Source: Comamonadaceae bacterium (lineage in GTDB: Bacteria; Pseudomonadota; Gammaproteobacteria; Burkholderiales; Burkholderiaceae_C). Taken from it: 42,329 bases of DNA. Positions 25,860 through 34,186 of this stretch are shown here, piece after piece. The stretch is taken from positions 1-42,329 of the forward strand of contig JAIXRJ010000032.1 of assembly GCA_027485235.1 (NCBI GenBank), read 5' to 3'. Position 1 is the stretch's first letter. Each line of letters opens with the position of its first letter. Below the pieces are notes generated by a model, which saw nothing but the letters and a program-made list of their open reading frames with translations, was not told where the DNA came from and did no database searches. The translations under genes were made by a program, and so were the position numbers.

Positions 25860-27023
25860 ATGATCGAACGCACCCTTTTTACCGCCGACCACGAAGCCTT
25901 CCGCGACAGCTTTCGCCGTTTCATGGACAAGGAAATCGCCCCCCACCACGACGCTTGGGAAGAACAAGGCTTCGTGGACCGCGCGGTGTGGGACAAAGCC
26001 GGTGAGAACGGCTTTTTGTGCATGACCCTGCCCGAGGCTTATGGCGGCTCGGATGCCGACAAGCTGTATTCGGTGGTGCAGATGGAAGAACTCTCACGCG
26101 CAGGCTTCACTGGCATCGGCTACGGCCTGCACAACGAGATCGTGGCGCCTTACCTGCTGCATTACGGCACCGAAGCGCAAAAGCAAAAGTACCTGCCCAA
26201 GCTGGCCACTGGCGAGATGGTGGGCGCGATCGCCATGAGCGAACCCGCTGCGGGCTCGGACCTGCAAGGCGTCAAAACCACCGCTATGCTGCAGGCCGAT
26301 GGCACTTATCTCATCAACGGCAGCAAGACCTTCATCACCAACGGCTGGCACGCCGACTTGGTCATCCTCGTGGCCAAGACCGACCCGGCCGCAGGCGCCA
26401 AAGGCACCAGCTTGTTTTTGATCGAGCGCGGCATGCCCGGCTTTGAAAAAGGCAAGCGCTTGAAGAAGCTGGGCCTCAAGGCGCAAGACACGTCCGAGCT
26501 GTTTTTTGACAACGTCAAGGTCAGCGCCGACCAACTGCTGGGCGGCACGGCCATGCAGGGCAAGGGCTTTATTTGCCTGATGGAGCAACTGCCTTGGGAA
26601 CGCCTGCAAATCGCGATTGGCGGCATTGCGGCGGCGCAAGCAGCCATTGACTGGACGGTGCAGTACGTGAAAGACCGCAAGGTCTTTGGCCAAGCCGTGG
26701 GCAATTACCAAAACACCCGCTACACCTTGGCCGAGCTGCAGACCGAGGTGCAGGTGGCGCGTGTGTTTGTGGACAAATGCAGCGAACTGTTGCTGCAAGA
26801 CAAACTCGACACCGCCACGGCCAGCATGGCCAAGTACTGGTGTACCGACCTGCAATGCAAGGTGATGGACGAATGCGTCCAGCTGCATGGCGGCTACGGC
26901 TACATGTGGGAATACCCCATCACCCGCGCCTACGCCGATGCCCGCGTGCAACGCATCTACGGCGGCACCAACGAGATCATGAAAGAAGTGATCTCGCGCA
27001 GCATGGGTTTGGCGGGGCGCTGA
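25860..27023 (+). CDS. Acyl-CoA dehydrogenase (long-chain type)
   Basis: A 387-residue FAD enzyme that oxidises acyl-CoA to trans-2-enoyl-CoA, passing electrons to ETF. Flavin and substrate motifs are AMSEPAAGSDLQG and TFITNG. The catalytic base appears to be Glu247 in LPWERLQ, the long-chain/isovaleryl position. The MCAD-type position reads IYGGTNEIM without the usual Glu. The ATG at 25860 follows AGGTGA; a GTG at 25851 would add three residues. It is the first gene of the terpenoid/branched acyl-CoA operon and divergent from fadAB-type genes, so it likely feeds them. Confidence 0.92.
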   Translation: MIERTLFTADHEAFRDSFRRFMDKEIAPHHDAWEEQGFVDRAVWDKAGENGFLCMTLPEAYGGSDADKLYSVVQMEELSRAGFTGIGYGLHNEIVAPYLLHYGTEAQKQKYLPKLATGEMVGAIAMSEPAAGSDLQGVKTTAMLQADGTYLINGSKTFITNGWHADLVILVAKTDPAAGAKGTSLFLIERGMPGFEKGKRLKKLGLKAQDTSELFFDNVKVSADQLLGGTAMQGKGFICLMEQLPWERLQIAIGGIAAAQAAIDWTVQYVKDRKVFGQAVGNYQNTRYTLAELQTEVQVARVFVDKCSELLLQDKLDTATASMAKYWCTDLQCKVMDECVQLHGGYGYMWEYPITRAYADARVQRIYGGTNEIMKEVISRSMGLAGR

Positions 27024-27027
27024 GCAC

Positions 27028-27690
27028 ATGGTTGCGTTGGCCGAGCCCAAACGCGCACGCGGACGGCCGCGCAAAACCGAGGGCGAGCGCGACGACGGCA
27101 ACCGGCGCCAAGCCTTGATCTCAGCTGCCGCGCAACTTTTCCACCGCAAGGGTTACGACGCGACCAGCACCCGCGAGATTGCGGCGCTGGTGGGCATGCA
27201 GCCGGGCTCGCCGTTTTATCACTTCGGCAACAAACAAGACCTGTTGCTGGCGGTGATGGTCGAAGGCATGAAGCAAGCCAGCCAACGGCAAGCGGCAGCC
27301 TGCACGGGTCTGGCCGGAGACCAGCCGCCACGCGAACAATTGCGCGCCCTGATCCGCAACCAGTTCGATGTGCTGCTGGGGCCTGACAGTGATTTCATTC
27401 CTGTGATGCTGTACGAATGGCGGTCCCTGAGTGCCGAGCAGCGCCAGACCATCACGCAAATCAAGGACGACTACGAAGCCGCCTGGACGCCCGTGTTGCA
27501 AGCGCTGCACGCCAGCGGGCAGTTGCAAGCCCCGGTGCAGCTGGCACGTTTGATGATTTTTGGCGCGCTCAACTGGGCGGTGCAGTGGTACCAAGCGCCC
27601 GCCCCCACAACACTGAAAAGATCCCCACGCGCATCGCTGGACGAGTTGACCGATGCCGCCCTGGCCCTGTTTTTAAGAGACCCCACATGA
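27028..27690 (+). CDS. TetR-family transcriptional regulator
   Basis: A 220-residue repressor. The N-terminal helix-turn-helix is typical: a basic arm (KRARGRPRKTEGERDDG), AAAQLFHRKGYDATSTREIA and VGMQPGSPFYHFGNKQDLLLAV. The C-terminal ligand domain (about 80-210) includes YEWRSLSAEQRQTI. Family members in this context respond to acyl-CoAs, so this is a candidate sensor of the pathway's own intermediates (compare AtuR, PsrA, FadR-type TetR proteins). It starts four bases after the acyl-CoA dehydrogenase and overlaps the SDR start by four bases. Its likely target is the divergent region around 25812. Confidence 0.9.
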   Translation: MVALAEPKRARGRPRKTEGERDDGNRRQALISAAAQLFHRKGYDATSTREIAALVGMQPGSPFYHFGNKQDLLLAVMVEGMKQASQRQAAACTGLAGDQPPREQLRALIRNQFDVLLGPDSDFIPVMLYEWRSLSAEQRQTITQIKDDYEAAWTPVLQALHASGQLQAPVQLARLMIFGALNWAVQWYQAPAPTTLKRSPRASLDELTDAALALFLRDPT

Positions 27691-28580
27691 ACACTGCCAC
27701 ACCTTATCAATCCGTCTTTGCACCCGGCCTGCTGCGGGAACAGGTCATCCTGGTCACCGGCGGCGGCTCGGGTATTGACCGCTGCACCGCGCACGAATTG
27801 GCCAGCTTGGGCGCGCATGTGGTGCTGGTGGGCCGCAACCCCGACAAGCTGACCGCCACCGCGCAAGAGATCACGGGTGACGGTGGGCAAGCCACTTGGC
27901 ACAGCTGCGACATCCGGCGCGAGGACGATGTGAAAGCCATGGTGGCGCAGGTGGTGCAGCAGCAAGGGCGGATCCACGGACTGGTCAACAACGCGGGCGG
28001 GCAATACATCTCGCCGCTGGCCAAGACCAGCGCCAAAGGCTGGCAAGCGGTGATCGACACCAATCTCACGGGCGGCTTTCTGGTGGCGCGTGAGTGCTTC
28101 AACCAAAGCATGCAACAGCACGGCGGCGCGGTGGTCAACATCGTGGCCGACATGTGGGGCTCGATGCCGGGCATGGGCCACAGCGGCGCAGCGCGCGCGG
28201 GCATGGTCAGCTTCACCGAAACCGCTGCGCTCGAATGGGCTGCACAAGGCGTGCGTGTGAACGCCGTGGCACCGGGCTACATCGCCAGCAGCGGCATGGA
28301 CCATTACCCGCCCGAGGCGGGTCCGATGCTGCGCGAAATGCGCAGCACAGTGCCGCAAGGCCGCTTTGGCACCGAAGCCGAGACCTCGGCCGCCATTGTG
28401 TTTTTGCTGTCACCCGCGGCTAGTTTCATCAGCGGCACCGTACTGCGCGTGGACGGTGCCCGCCCGCAAATGCGCATGGGCTGGCAGCAATCTGTGGCCA
28501 AGCCCGATGTGCAAGAACGCGATGCCGTCAAACCCTTTGACGGCTTTCACCGCGCCGTGACCCCCAAGGTATTCCAATGA
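27687..28580 (+). CDS. Short-chain dehydrogenase/reductase (enoyl-CoA reductase-like)
   Basis: A 297-residue SDR with NAD(P)-binding motif ILVTGGGSGID and the NNAGG strand. The third conserved glycine of TGxxxGxG is replaced by Asp31 (GAC at 27777-27779). The usual YxxxK pair is absent and the equivalent stretch reads GHSGAARAGM, as in peroxisomal trans-2-enoyl-CoA reductase and related 2,4-dienoyl-CoA reductases. It is therefore a probable acyl-CoA-acting SDR, placed as atuB is in the terpene cluster. It overlaps its neighbours on both sides by four bases. Its role in the pathway is inferred from position. Confidence 0.87.
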   Translation: MNTATPYQSVFAPGLLREQVILVTGGGSGIDRCTAHELASLGAHVVLVGRNPDKLTATAQEITGDGGQATWHSCDIRREDDVKAMVAQVVQQQGRIHGLVNNAGGQYISPLAKTSAKGWQAVIDTNLTGGFLVARECFNQSMQQHGGAVVNIVADMWGSMPGMGHSGAARAGMVSFTETAALEWAAQGVRVNAVAPGYIASSGMDHYPPEAGPMLREMRSTVPQGRFGTEAETSAAIVFLLSPAASFISGTVLRVDGARPQMRMGWQQSVAKPDVQERDAVKPFDGFHRAVTPKVFQ

Positions 28581-30199
28581 CTTTCGAATCGACCTGGAAC
28601 CCGCACAGCCCCGTGGCCCAACAGCGGCGCGAAGCTGCACTGGCCCGCTTGGCGCAGTGGCGTGCCCTGCAAGACCGCGCAGCGCTGGCCTCGGCACAAT
28701 CCAAACCGGTGTTTGACAAACGTGGGCAACTGCTGCCGCGTGAACGCGTGGCCTTGCTGCTGGACCCCGGCGCACCCTTCTTACCGCTGTGTGCCCTGGC
28801 GGGCTTCATGCAAGACACGCCTGACCCGGCCAAGTCGGTGCCGGGCGGCGGCATGATCGCGGGCATTGGCTTCATCAGTGGTGTGCGCTGCATGGTGGTG
28901 GCGAGTGATTCGGGCATCGAGGCCGGGGCGATACAGGCGCGGGGCCTGGAAAAGATCTTGCGCGTGCAAGAACTCGCCCTCGAAAACAAGTTGCCTTTTG
29001 TGCACCTGGTCGAAAGCGCCGGGGCCAACCTGATGCAATACAAGGTCGAGGGCTTTGTGTTGGGGGGCAGCTTGTTTCGCAACCTGGCGCGCCTGTCGGC
29101 GGCGGGCCTGCCGGTGCTCACCGTGCAGCATGGCTCGGGCACCGCAGGCGGGGCCTACATGCCTGGGCTGAGTGACACCGTGATCATGGTGCGCGGCCGC
29201 TCACGCGCCTTTCTGGCGGGGCCGCCTTTGCTCAAAGCCGCCACAGGCGAAGTGGCGACCGAAGAAGAACTGGGCGGGGCCGAGATGCACACCAGCGTGT
29301 CGGGCTTGGGCGAATACCTGTGCGAAGACGACCGCCACGCGCTGGGCACGGCCCGCGATGTGGTGGCGCGTTGGGACTGGGCAGCACACAGCACGCAGCG
29401 CAATGACAACAACACGTTCAAGCCCCCGCGCCTGGACGCCGAAGAGCTGCTGGGCCTGATGCCCGCCCACCACCGCGAACCCATCGACATGCGCGAAGTC
29501 ATCTTGCGACTGGTGGACGACTCTGATTTTCTGGAATTCAAACCGCTGTTTGGCGCAGCCACTGTGTGCGCGCAGGCCCGCATCGGCGGTCATGCGGTGG
29601 GCATCATCAGCAACAACGGGCCGATTGATGTGGCCGGGGCCAACAAGGCCACGCACTTCATCCAGTGGATGTGCCAGCTGGGCCACCCCATTGTCTATTT
29701 GCAAAACACCACCGGCTACATGGTGGGCAAAGACAGCGAACAAGGCGGCATGATCAAGCACGGCTCCAAAATGATCCAGGCCGTGACCAGCGCCACCGTG
29801 CCGCAGATCACCCTCCAGTGCGGCGCCTCGTTTGGTGCGGGCAATTACGGCATGTGCGGGCGAGGTTATGCACCGCGCTTTTTGTTCAGCTGGCCCGGCG
29901 CCAAGACGGCGGTGATGGGCGGCGAGCAAGCCGCCCGCACCATGCAGATCGTGGCCGAAGCCGGCATGGCCCGCAAAGGCATCACGCCCGACCCCGAAAA
30001 AATGCAGGCCCAGTTCGACAAGATCGTGGCCCTGTTTGAAGCACAAGCCGATGCGTTTTACACCAGCGGCCTGGTGCTGGACGACGGCGTGATCGACCCG
30101 CGCGACACCCGCAGCGTGTTGAGCTTTTGCCTCGACACCTGTGCCGAGAGCGCAGCCCGCCAACCCCGCGCCACCACCTTTGGTGTGGCACGGATGTAA
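28577..30199 (+). CDS. atuC: Acyl-CoA carboxylase carboxyltransferase subunit (geranyl-CoA carboxylase-like)
   Basis: A 540-residue carboxyltransferase (beta) subunit that moves CO2 from biotin to the gamma carbon of an unsaturated acyl-CoA. It shows GSGTAGGAYMPGLSD, LQNTTGYMVGKDSEQGG (region only), CGASFGAGNYGMCGRGYAPRF and SWPGAKTAVMGGEQAA, all of the MCC/GCC line. In the VLGGSLF stretch (161-167) Gly163 aligns with the phenylalanine of MCC that blocks long substrates; glycine is what geranyl-CoA carboxylase has. Length equals AtuC (about 538). Neighbours match the atu order. PCC or a distinct branched-chain carboxylase is less likely. Confidence 0.8.
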   Translation: MTFESTWNPHSPVAQQRREAALARLAQWRALQDRAALASAQSKPVFDKRGQLLPRERVALLLDPGAPFLPLCALAGFMQDTPDPAKSVPGGGMIAGIGFISGVRCMVVASDSGIEAGAIQARGLEKILRVQELALENKLPFVHLVESAGANLMQYKVEGFVLGGSLFRNLARLSAAGLPVLTVQHGSGTAGGAYMPGLSDTVIMVRGRSRAFLAGPPLLKAATGEVATEEELGGAEMHTSVSGLGEYLCEDDRHALGTARDVVARWDWAAHSTQRNDNNTFKPPRLDAEELLGLMPAHHREPIDMREVILRLVDDSDFLEFKPLFGAATVCAQARIGGHAVGIISNNGPIDVAGANKATHFIQWMCQLGHPIVYLQNTTGYMVGKDSEQGGMIKHGSKMIQAVTSATVPQITLQCGASFGAGNYGMCGRGYAPRFLFSWPGAKTAVMGGEQAARTMQIVAEAGMARKGITPDPEKMQAQFDKIVALFEAQADAFYTSGLVLDDGVIDPRDTRSVLSFCLDTCAESAARQPRATTFGVARM

Positions 30200-30225
30200 A
30201 AAATCAACCCCCACGGAGACACACC

Positions 30226-31398
30226 ATGCAATACACCCACGAACACCGCGAGATCCAGAACACGCTCAAGCGTTTCATCGAAGCCGAGATCAACCCCCAT
30301 GTGGACGAGTGGGAAGCGGCCGAGATTTTCCCGGCGCACGAGGTCTTCAAAAAAATGGGCAATCTGGGCCTCTTGGGCCTGACCAAGCCCGAGGCCTATG
30401 GCGGCGCGGGGCTGGACTATTCGTACAGCATGGCCATGGCCGAGGCGCTGGGCCACATCGATTGCGGTGGCATTCCCATGGCCATTGGTGTGCAGACCGA
30501 CATGGCCACGCCCGCCTTGGCGCGCTTTGGCAGCGACGAGTTGCGTGCACAGTTTTTGGCCCCGGCGATTGCGGGCGACATGGTGGGCTGCATCGGCGTG
30601 AGCGAGCCGGGTGCGGGCAGCGATGTGGCGGGCATCAAAACCGTGGCACGCAAGGACGGCGACGACTACGTGATCACTGGCCAGAAGATGTGGATCACCA
30701 ACAGCCTGCAGGCCGACTGGATGTGCATGCTGGTCAACACCGGCGAAGGCCCCATCCATAAAAACAAGAGCCTGGTCATGGTGCCCATGCGCGAAAACGG
30801 CAAGCTGCTGCCTGGCATCGAGGTGGGCAAGAAGATCAAAAAGATCGGCATGAACAGCAGCGACACCGGGCTGATTTATTTTGACGAAGTGCGCGTGCCC
30901 CAGCGCTACCGCATCGGGGCCGAGGGCCAGGGCTTCATCTACCAAATGCAGCAATTCCAGGAAGAGCGCCTGTGGTGCGCGGCCAGCACGTTGCAGTCGC
31001 TGACCAATTGCATTCAATGGACAGTGGAGTGGGCGCAAGAGCGCAAGCTGTTTGGCAGCACACTGGCCGACCAGCAGTGGGTGCAGTTCAAGCTGGCCGA
31101 ACTCAAGGCCGACATCGAATGCCTGCGCGCCCTGACCTACCAAGCCTGCGAGCACTACATTGCCGGTGAAGACGTGACCGAGTGGGCCACCATGGCCAAG
31201 CTCAAAGCGGGCCGCCTCAACCGCACCGTGCCCGACACCTGCCTGCAGTTCTGGGGTGGCATGGGTTTCACTTGGGAGAACAAAGTCTCGCGCATGTACC
31301 GCGACGGCCGTCTGGCCTCGATTGGCGGCGGGGCCGACGAGGTCATGTTGGGCATCCTGGCCAAGATGATGGGCATTGCCAAGCGGCCACAAGCATGA
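30226..31398 (+). CDS. Acyl-CoA dehydrogenase (citronellyl-CoA dehydrogenase-like)
   Basis: A 390-residue acyl-CoA dehydrogenase placed where atuD lies in the acyclic terpene cluster. Motifs are GCIGVSEPGAGSDVAG and KMWITNS; the probable catalytic base is Glu247 in QFQEERLW, and the MCAD-type site reads GGGADEVM. The start at 30226 follows GGAGA; the ORF continues upstream but overlaps the carboxyltransferase gene. It follows that gene by 26 bases, the longest gap in the run, and overlaps the hydratase gene as ATGA. It may introduce the alpha-beta double bond in citronellyl-CoA or a related branched substrate. Confidence 0.88.
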   Translation: MQYTHEHREIQNTLKRFIEAEINPHVDEWEAAEIFPAHEVFKKMGNLGLLGLTKPEAYGGAGLDYSYSMAMAEALGHIDCGGIPMAIGVQTDMATPALARFGSDELRAQFLAPAIAGDMVGCIGVSEPGAGSDVAGIKTVARKDGDDYVITGQKMWITNSLQADWMCMLVNTGEGPIHKNKSLVMVPMRENGKLLPGIEVGKKIKKIGMNSSDTGLIYFDEVRVPQRYRIGAEGQGFIYQMQQFQEERLWCAASTLQSLTNCIQWTVEWAQERKLFGSTLADQQWVQFKLAELKADIECLRALTYQACEHYIAGEDVTEWATMAKLKAGRLNRTVPDTCLQFWGGMGFTWENKVSRMYRDGRLASIGGGADEVMLGILAKMMGIAKRPQA

Positions 31399-32201
31399 GC
31401 AGCGCTTTGTTGATCGAACGCCAGGGCGCGGTCGAGACCTGGACGATGAACGACCCGGCCACCCGCAACGCTTTGAGCGACGCCGTGGTGGACGGCTTGC
31501 TGCAAGCCTCTGCGCGTGCAGCACAAGATGCCACGCTGCGCATGGTGGTGCTGACTGGCGCAGGCGGTGCGTTTTGCGCGGGTGGCAGCTTGGGTGGCTT
31601 TGCCAGCCTGATTGGCCAGCCTTTGCAAGCTGGCCAAACCGACCCGCTGCTGGCCATGAACCGTGGCTTTGGCGACTTGCTGCACGCTCTCTCTGCCCTG
31701 CCCCAGTTGCTGGTGTGCCGGGTGGATGGCGCGGCCATGGGCGGCGGTTTTGGCCTGGTGTGCTGCGCCGACCATGTGGTGGCCACAGCGCGATCGGTCT
31801 TGGGCACGCCTGAAGTCACGCTGGGCCTGCCGCCTGCGCAGATTGCGCCATTTGTGTGGCAACGCTTAGGCGAAAGCGCCGCACGCCAGTGCCTGCTGCA
31901 AGGCCTGAGCTACACCGCTGAACAAGCGCTGCAGGTGGGCTTGGTGAACGAAGTGATCGAAGAGGACAGCAACGAAGCTTGGCAAACAACGCTGACGCGC
32001 CTCATGCGCGCTGCACCCGGCGCGGTGGCCAGCACCAAACAACTATTGCGGCAGCTGCGCGGCCCGGTGCCGGATTTGCGGGATGCTGCTGCACTAGCTT
32101 TTGCACAAGGCCTGCGCAGCGACGAGGCCGCACAAGGTCTGGCCGCGTTTGCGCGCAGGCAGCCTGCGCCCTGGACACTCTCTGGCAAGGACCCTGCATG
32201 A
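31395..32201 (+). CDS. Enoyl-CoA hydratase/isomerase-family protein (AtuE-like)
   Basis: A 268-residue crotonase-fold protein. The oxyanion-hole and catalytic regions are GAGGAFCAGGSLGGFA, GAAMGGGFGLVCCADHVVA and GTPEVTLGLPPAQIAPF. By position it corresponds to AtuE, isohexenylglutaconyl-CoA hydratase, which hydrates the product of geranyl-CoA carboxylase. The crotonase fold alone does not prove it, and MCC-pathway methylglutaconyl-CoA hydratase (LiuC) is the alternative. It overlaps both neighbours by four bases (ATGA at each junction), so it is made together with the two carboxylase-pathway proteins. Confidence 0.88.
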   Translation: MSSALLIERQGAVETWTMNDPATRNALSDAVVDGLLQASARAAQDATLRMVVLTGAGGAFCAGGSLGGFASLIGQPLQAGQTDPLLAMNRGFGDLLHALSALPQLLVCRVDGAAMGGGFGLVCCADHVVATARSVLGTPEVTLGLPPAQIAPFVWQRLGESAARQCLLQGLSYTAEQALQVGLVNEVIEEDSNEAWQTTLTRLMRAAPGAVASTKQLLRQLRGPVPDLRDAAALAFAQGLRSDEAAQGLAAFARRQPAPWTLSGKDPA

Positions 32202-34186
32202 CCACCAGCTTGTCTACCACTTTGCCCCATAACGTCACCCGCCTGCTGATCGCCAACCGGGGCGAGATCGCGCGCCGCGTGATCCGCACCGCCCGCCACA
32301 TGGGCATCCAGACGGTGGCCGTTTATTCAGACGCCGACCGCGATGCGCTGCATGTGCACGAAGCCGATACCGCCGTTGAATTGGGCGGCACGCTGTCCGC
32401 TGACTCGTATTTGCGCATCGACAAACTGTTGGCAGCCGCCAAGGCCACCGGGGCCGATGCGGTGCACCCCGGTTATGGTTTTTTGAGCGAGAACGCCGAA
32501 TTTGCGCAAGCGGTGATCGACGCGGGCCTGACCTGGGTCGGGCCACCGCCTGAGGCCATTCGCGCGTTGGGCAGCAAGTCGGCCGCCAAAGCATTGGCCC
32601 TGAAACACGGCGTACCTTGTCTGCCGGGCTACTTTGGCGAAGACCAAAGCGATGCCACCTTCACCGCACAAGCCGAGCAGCTGGGCTTGCCGCTGATGGT
32701 GAAGGCCGTGGCCGGAGGTGGCGGGCGCGGCATGCGCCTCGTGACCGACATGGCGCAACTGCTGCCCGCACTGCAAAGCGCCCGCTCTGAAGCTTTGGCC
32801 GGGTTTGGCAACGGCGACTTGCTGATGGAACGCGCCTTGCTGCGCCCCCGCCACATCGAGGTGCAAATCATGTCCGACATGCACGGCCACTGCATCCACC
32901 TGGGTGAGCGCGACTGCTCGGTGCAGCGGCGGCATCAAAAAATCATCGAAGAATCCCCCAGCCCTGCGGTGGATGCTGCACTCCGCGCGCAACTGGGGCA
33001 AGCGGCCATCGCGCTCGCGCAATCGGCGGGCTATGTGGGCGCGGGCACAGTGGAGTTTTTGCTGGACGAAGCCCAAAACGACAAGCCGTTCTATTTGATG
33101 GAGATGAACACCCGCTTGCAGGTGGAGCATCCGGTGACCGAAATGCTGACGGGGCTGGACTTGGTGGCCTGGCAGCTGCGCATCGCACGCGGCGAGCCGC
33201 TGCCGCTGGCGCAAGCCGATGTGCAGCTGCAAGGCCACGCGATCGAAGTGCGCTTGTGCGCCGAAGACGCGCACTTCACGCCGCAAACCGGCACGGTGCA
33301 GGCCTTCTCCGCGCCAGAGGGCTTGCGCTTTGACCATGCGCTGCATGTGGGTGCGGTGGTCACGCCGCACTACGATTCGATGCTGGGCAAGCTGATCGCG
33401 CACGCGCCCACCCGCGCTGAAGCCATCGACCGCCTGCGCACAGGCCTGGACCAGACAGCCTTGCTGGGCCTGCCCACCAACCGCGCTTTTCTGGCCGCAT
33501 GCTTGCAACACCCCACTTTTGCAGCAGGTGAGGCTTTGATTCCGTTTTTGGCCGAGCAAGCCGACACCGTTTGCGAACGCCTGCAAGCCACGGACGATGC
33601 ACGCAGTGTGGCCATGCTGGCTGTGCTCTACGCACACCAAACGCCCGCCGCAACCATGCCCAGCCCCTTCATGCGGCCTGTACGCATGGGCCTGGGTGAG
33701 GAGGTCTTGTCGCTGAACTTGCAGGAACTGGGACAAGGGCAAGTGCGCGTCCAAATGGGCAACACCACACACCAGGCACGCCTACAACGCAGCGGCGATC
33801 AACTGCACATCGCGCTGAACGGCCAACTCTGGCAAGCCCGCGCAGTGGCCTGCACTGGAGCGGTCCTGCGCTGGCATGTGCAACTGCAAGGCTCTGAATG
33901 TGTGGAGCTGTGGCTCAGCGACCACAGCCACAACGCGCCCAGCACAGGGGCGAGCGCCCAAGCGGCGCAGTCACTGCGCGCCCCCTTCAACGGCAAGCTG
34001 ATCGCGCTGCATGTGCAAGAAGGTCAGCAGGTCCAACAAGGGGATGCCGTGCTGGTGATCGAGTCAATGAAGCTCGAACACATTTTGTGCGCTCCACGCG
34101 ATGCGGCGGTGCACAGCATTTCGGCCAGCGTGGGCCAACAAGTGGGCCCCGGCCAGGTGCTGGTGCAATGGAAGGACGCCGCATGA
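32198..34186 (+). CDS. atuF: Acyl-CoA carboxylase biotin-carboxylase/biotin-carrier subunit (geranyl-CoA carboxylase-like)
   Basis: A 662-residue alpha subunit. The biotin carboxylase domain starts RLLIANRGEIARRV; ATP-grasp motifs include VKAVAGGGGRGMR and EMNTRLQVEHPVTE. The C-terminal biotinyl domain carries the attachment lysine at about 625 in VIESMKLEH (SMKL rather than AMKM). With the carboxyltransferase it makes a complete biotin-dependent acyl-CoA carboxylase, about the size of AtuF. It overlaps the hydratase and the next dehydrogenase by four bases. The beta subunit's Gly163 decides substrate class better than this chain does. Confidence 0.85.
   Translation: MTTSLSTTLPHNVTRLLIANRGEIARRVIRTARHMGIQTVAVYSDADRDALHVHEADTAVELGGTLSADSYLRIDKLLAAAKATGADAVHPGYGFLSENAEFAQAVIDAGLTWVGPPPEAIRALGSKSAAKALALKHGVPCLPGYFGEDQSDATFTAQAEQLGLPLMVKAVAGGGGRGMRLVTDMAQLLPALQSARSEALAGFGNGDLLMERALLRPRHIEVQIMSDMHGHCIHLGERDCSVQRRHQKIIEESPSPAVDAALRAQLGQAAIALAQSAGYVGAGTVEFLLDEAQNDKPFYLMEMNTRLQVEHPVTEMLTGLDLVAWQLRIARGEPLPLAQADVQLQGHAIEVRLCAEDAHFTPQTGTVQAFSAPEGLRFDHALHVGAVVTPHYDSMLGKLIAHAPTRAEAIDRLRTGLDQTALLGLPTNRAFLAACLQHPTFAAGEALIPFLAEQADTVCERLQATDDARSVAMLAVLYAHQTPAATMPSPFMRPVRMGLGEEVLSLNLQELGQGQVRVQMGNTTHQARLQRSGDQLHIALNGQLWQARAVACTGAVLRWHVQLQGSECVELWLSDHSHNAPSTGASAQAAQSLRAPFNGKLIALHVQEGQQVQQGDAVLVIESMKLEHILCAPRDAAVHSISASVGQQVGPGQVLVQWKDAA

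Noticed and set aside
28577..34186. Leucine-degradation (liu) cluster, methylcrotonyl-CoA carboxylase
   Set aside because: No HMG-CoA lyase or isovaleryl-CoA dehydrogenase-first order, the SDR precedes, and Gly163 points to the larger substrate. Not excluded without the rest of the genome.
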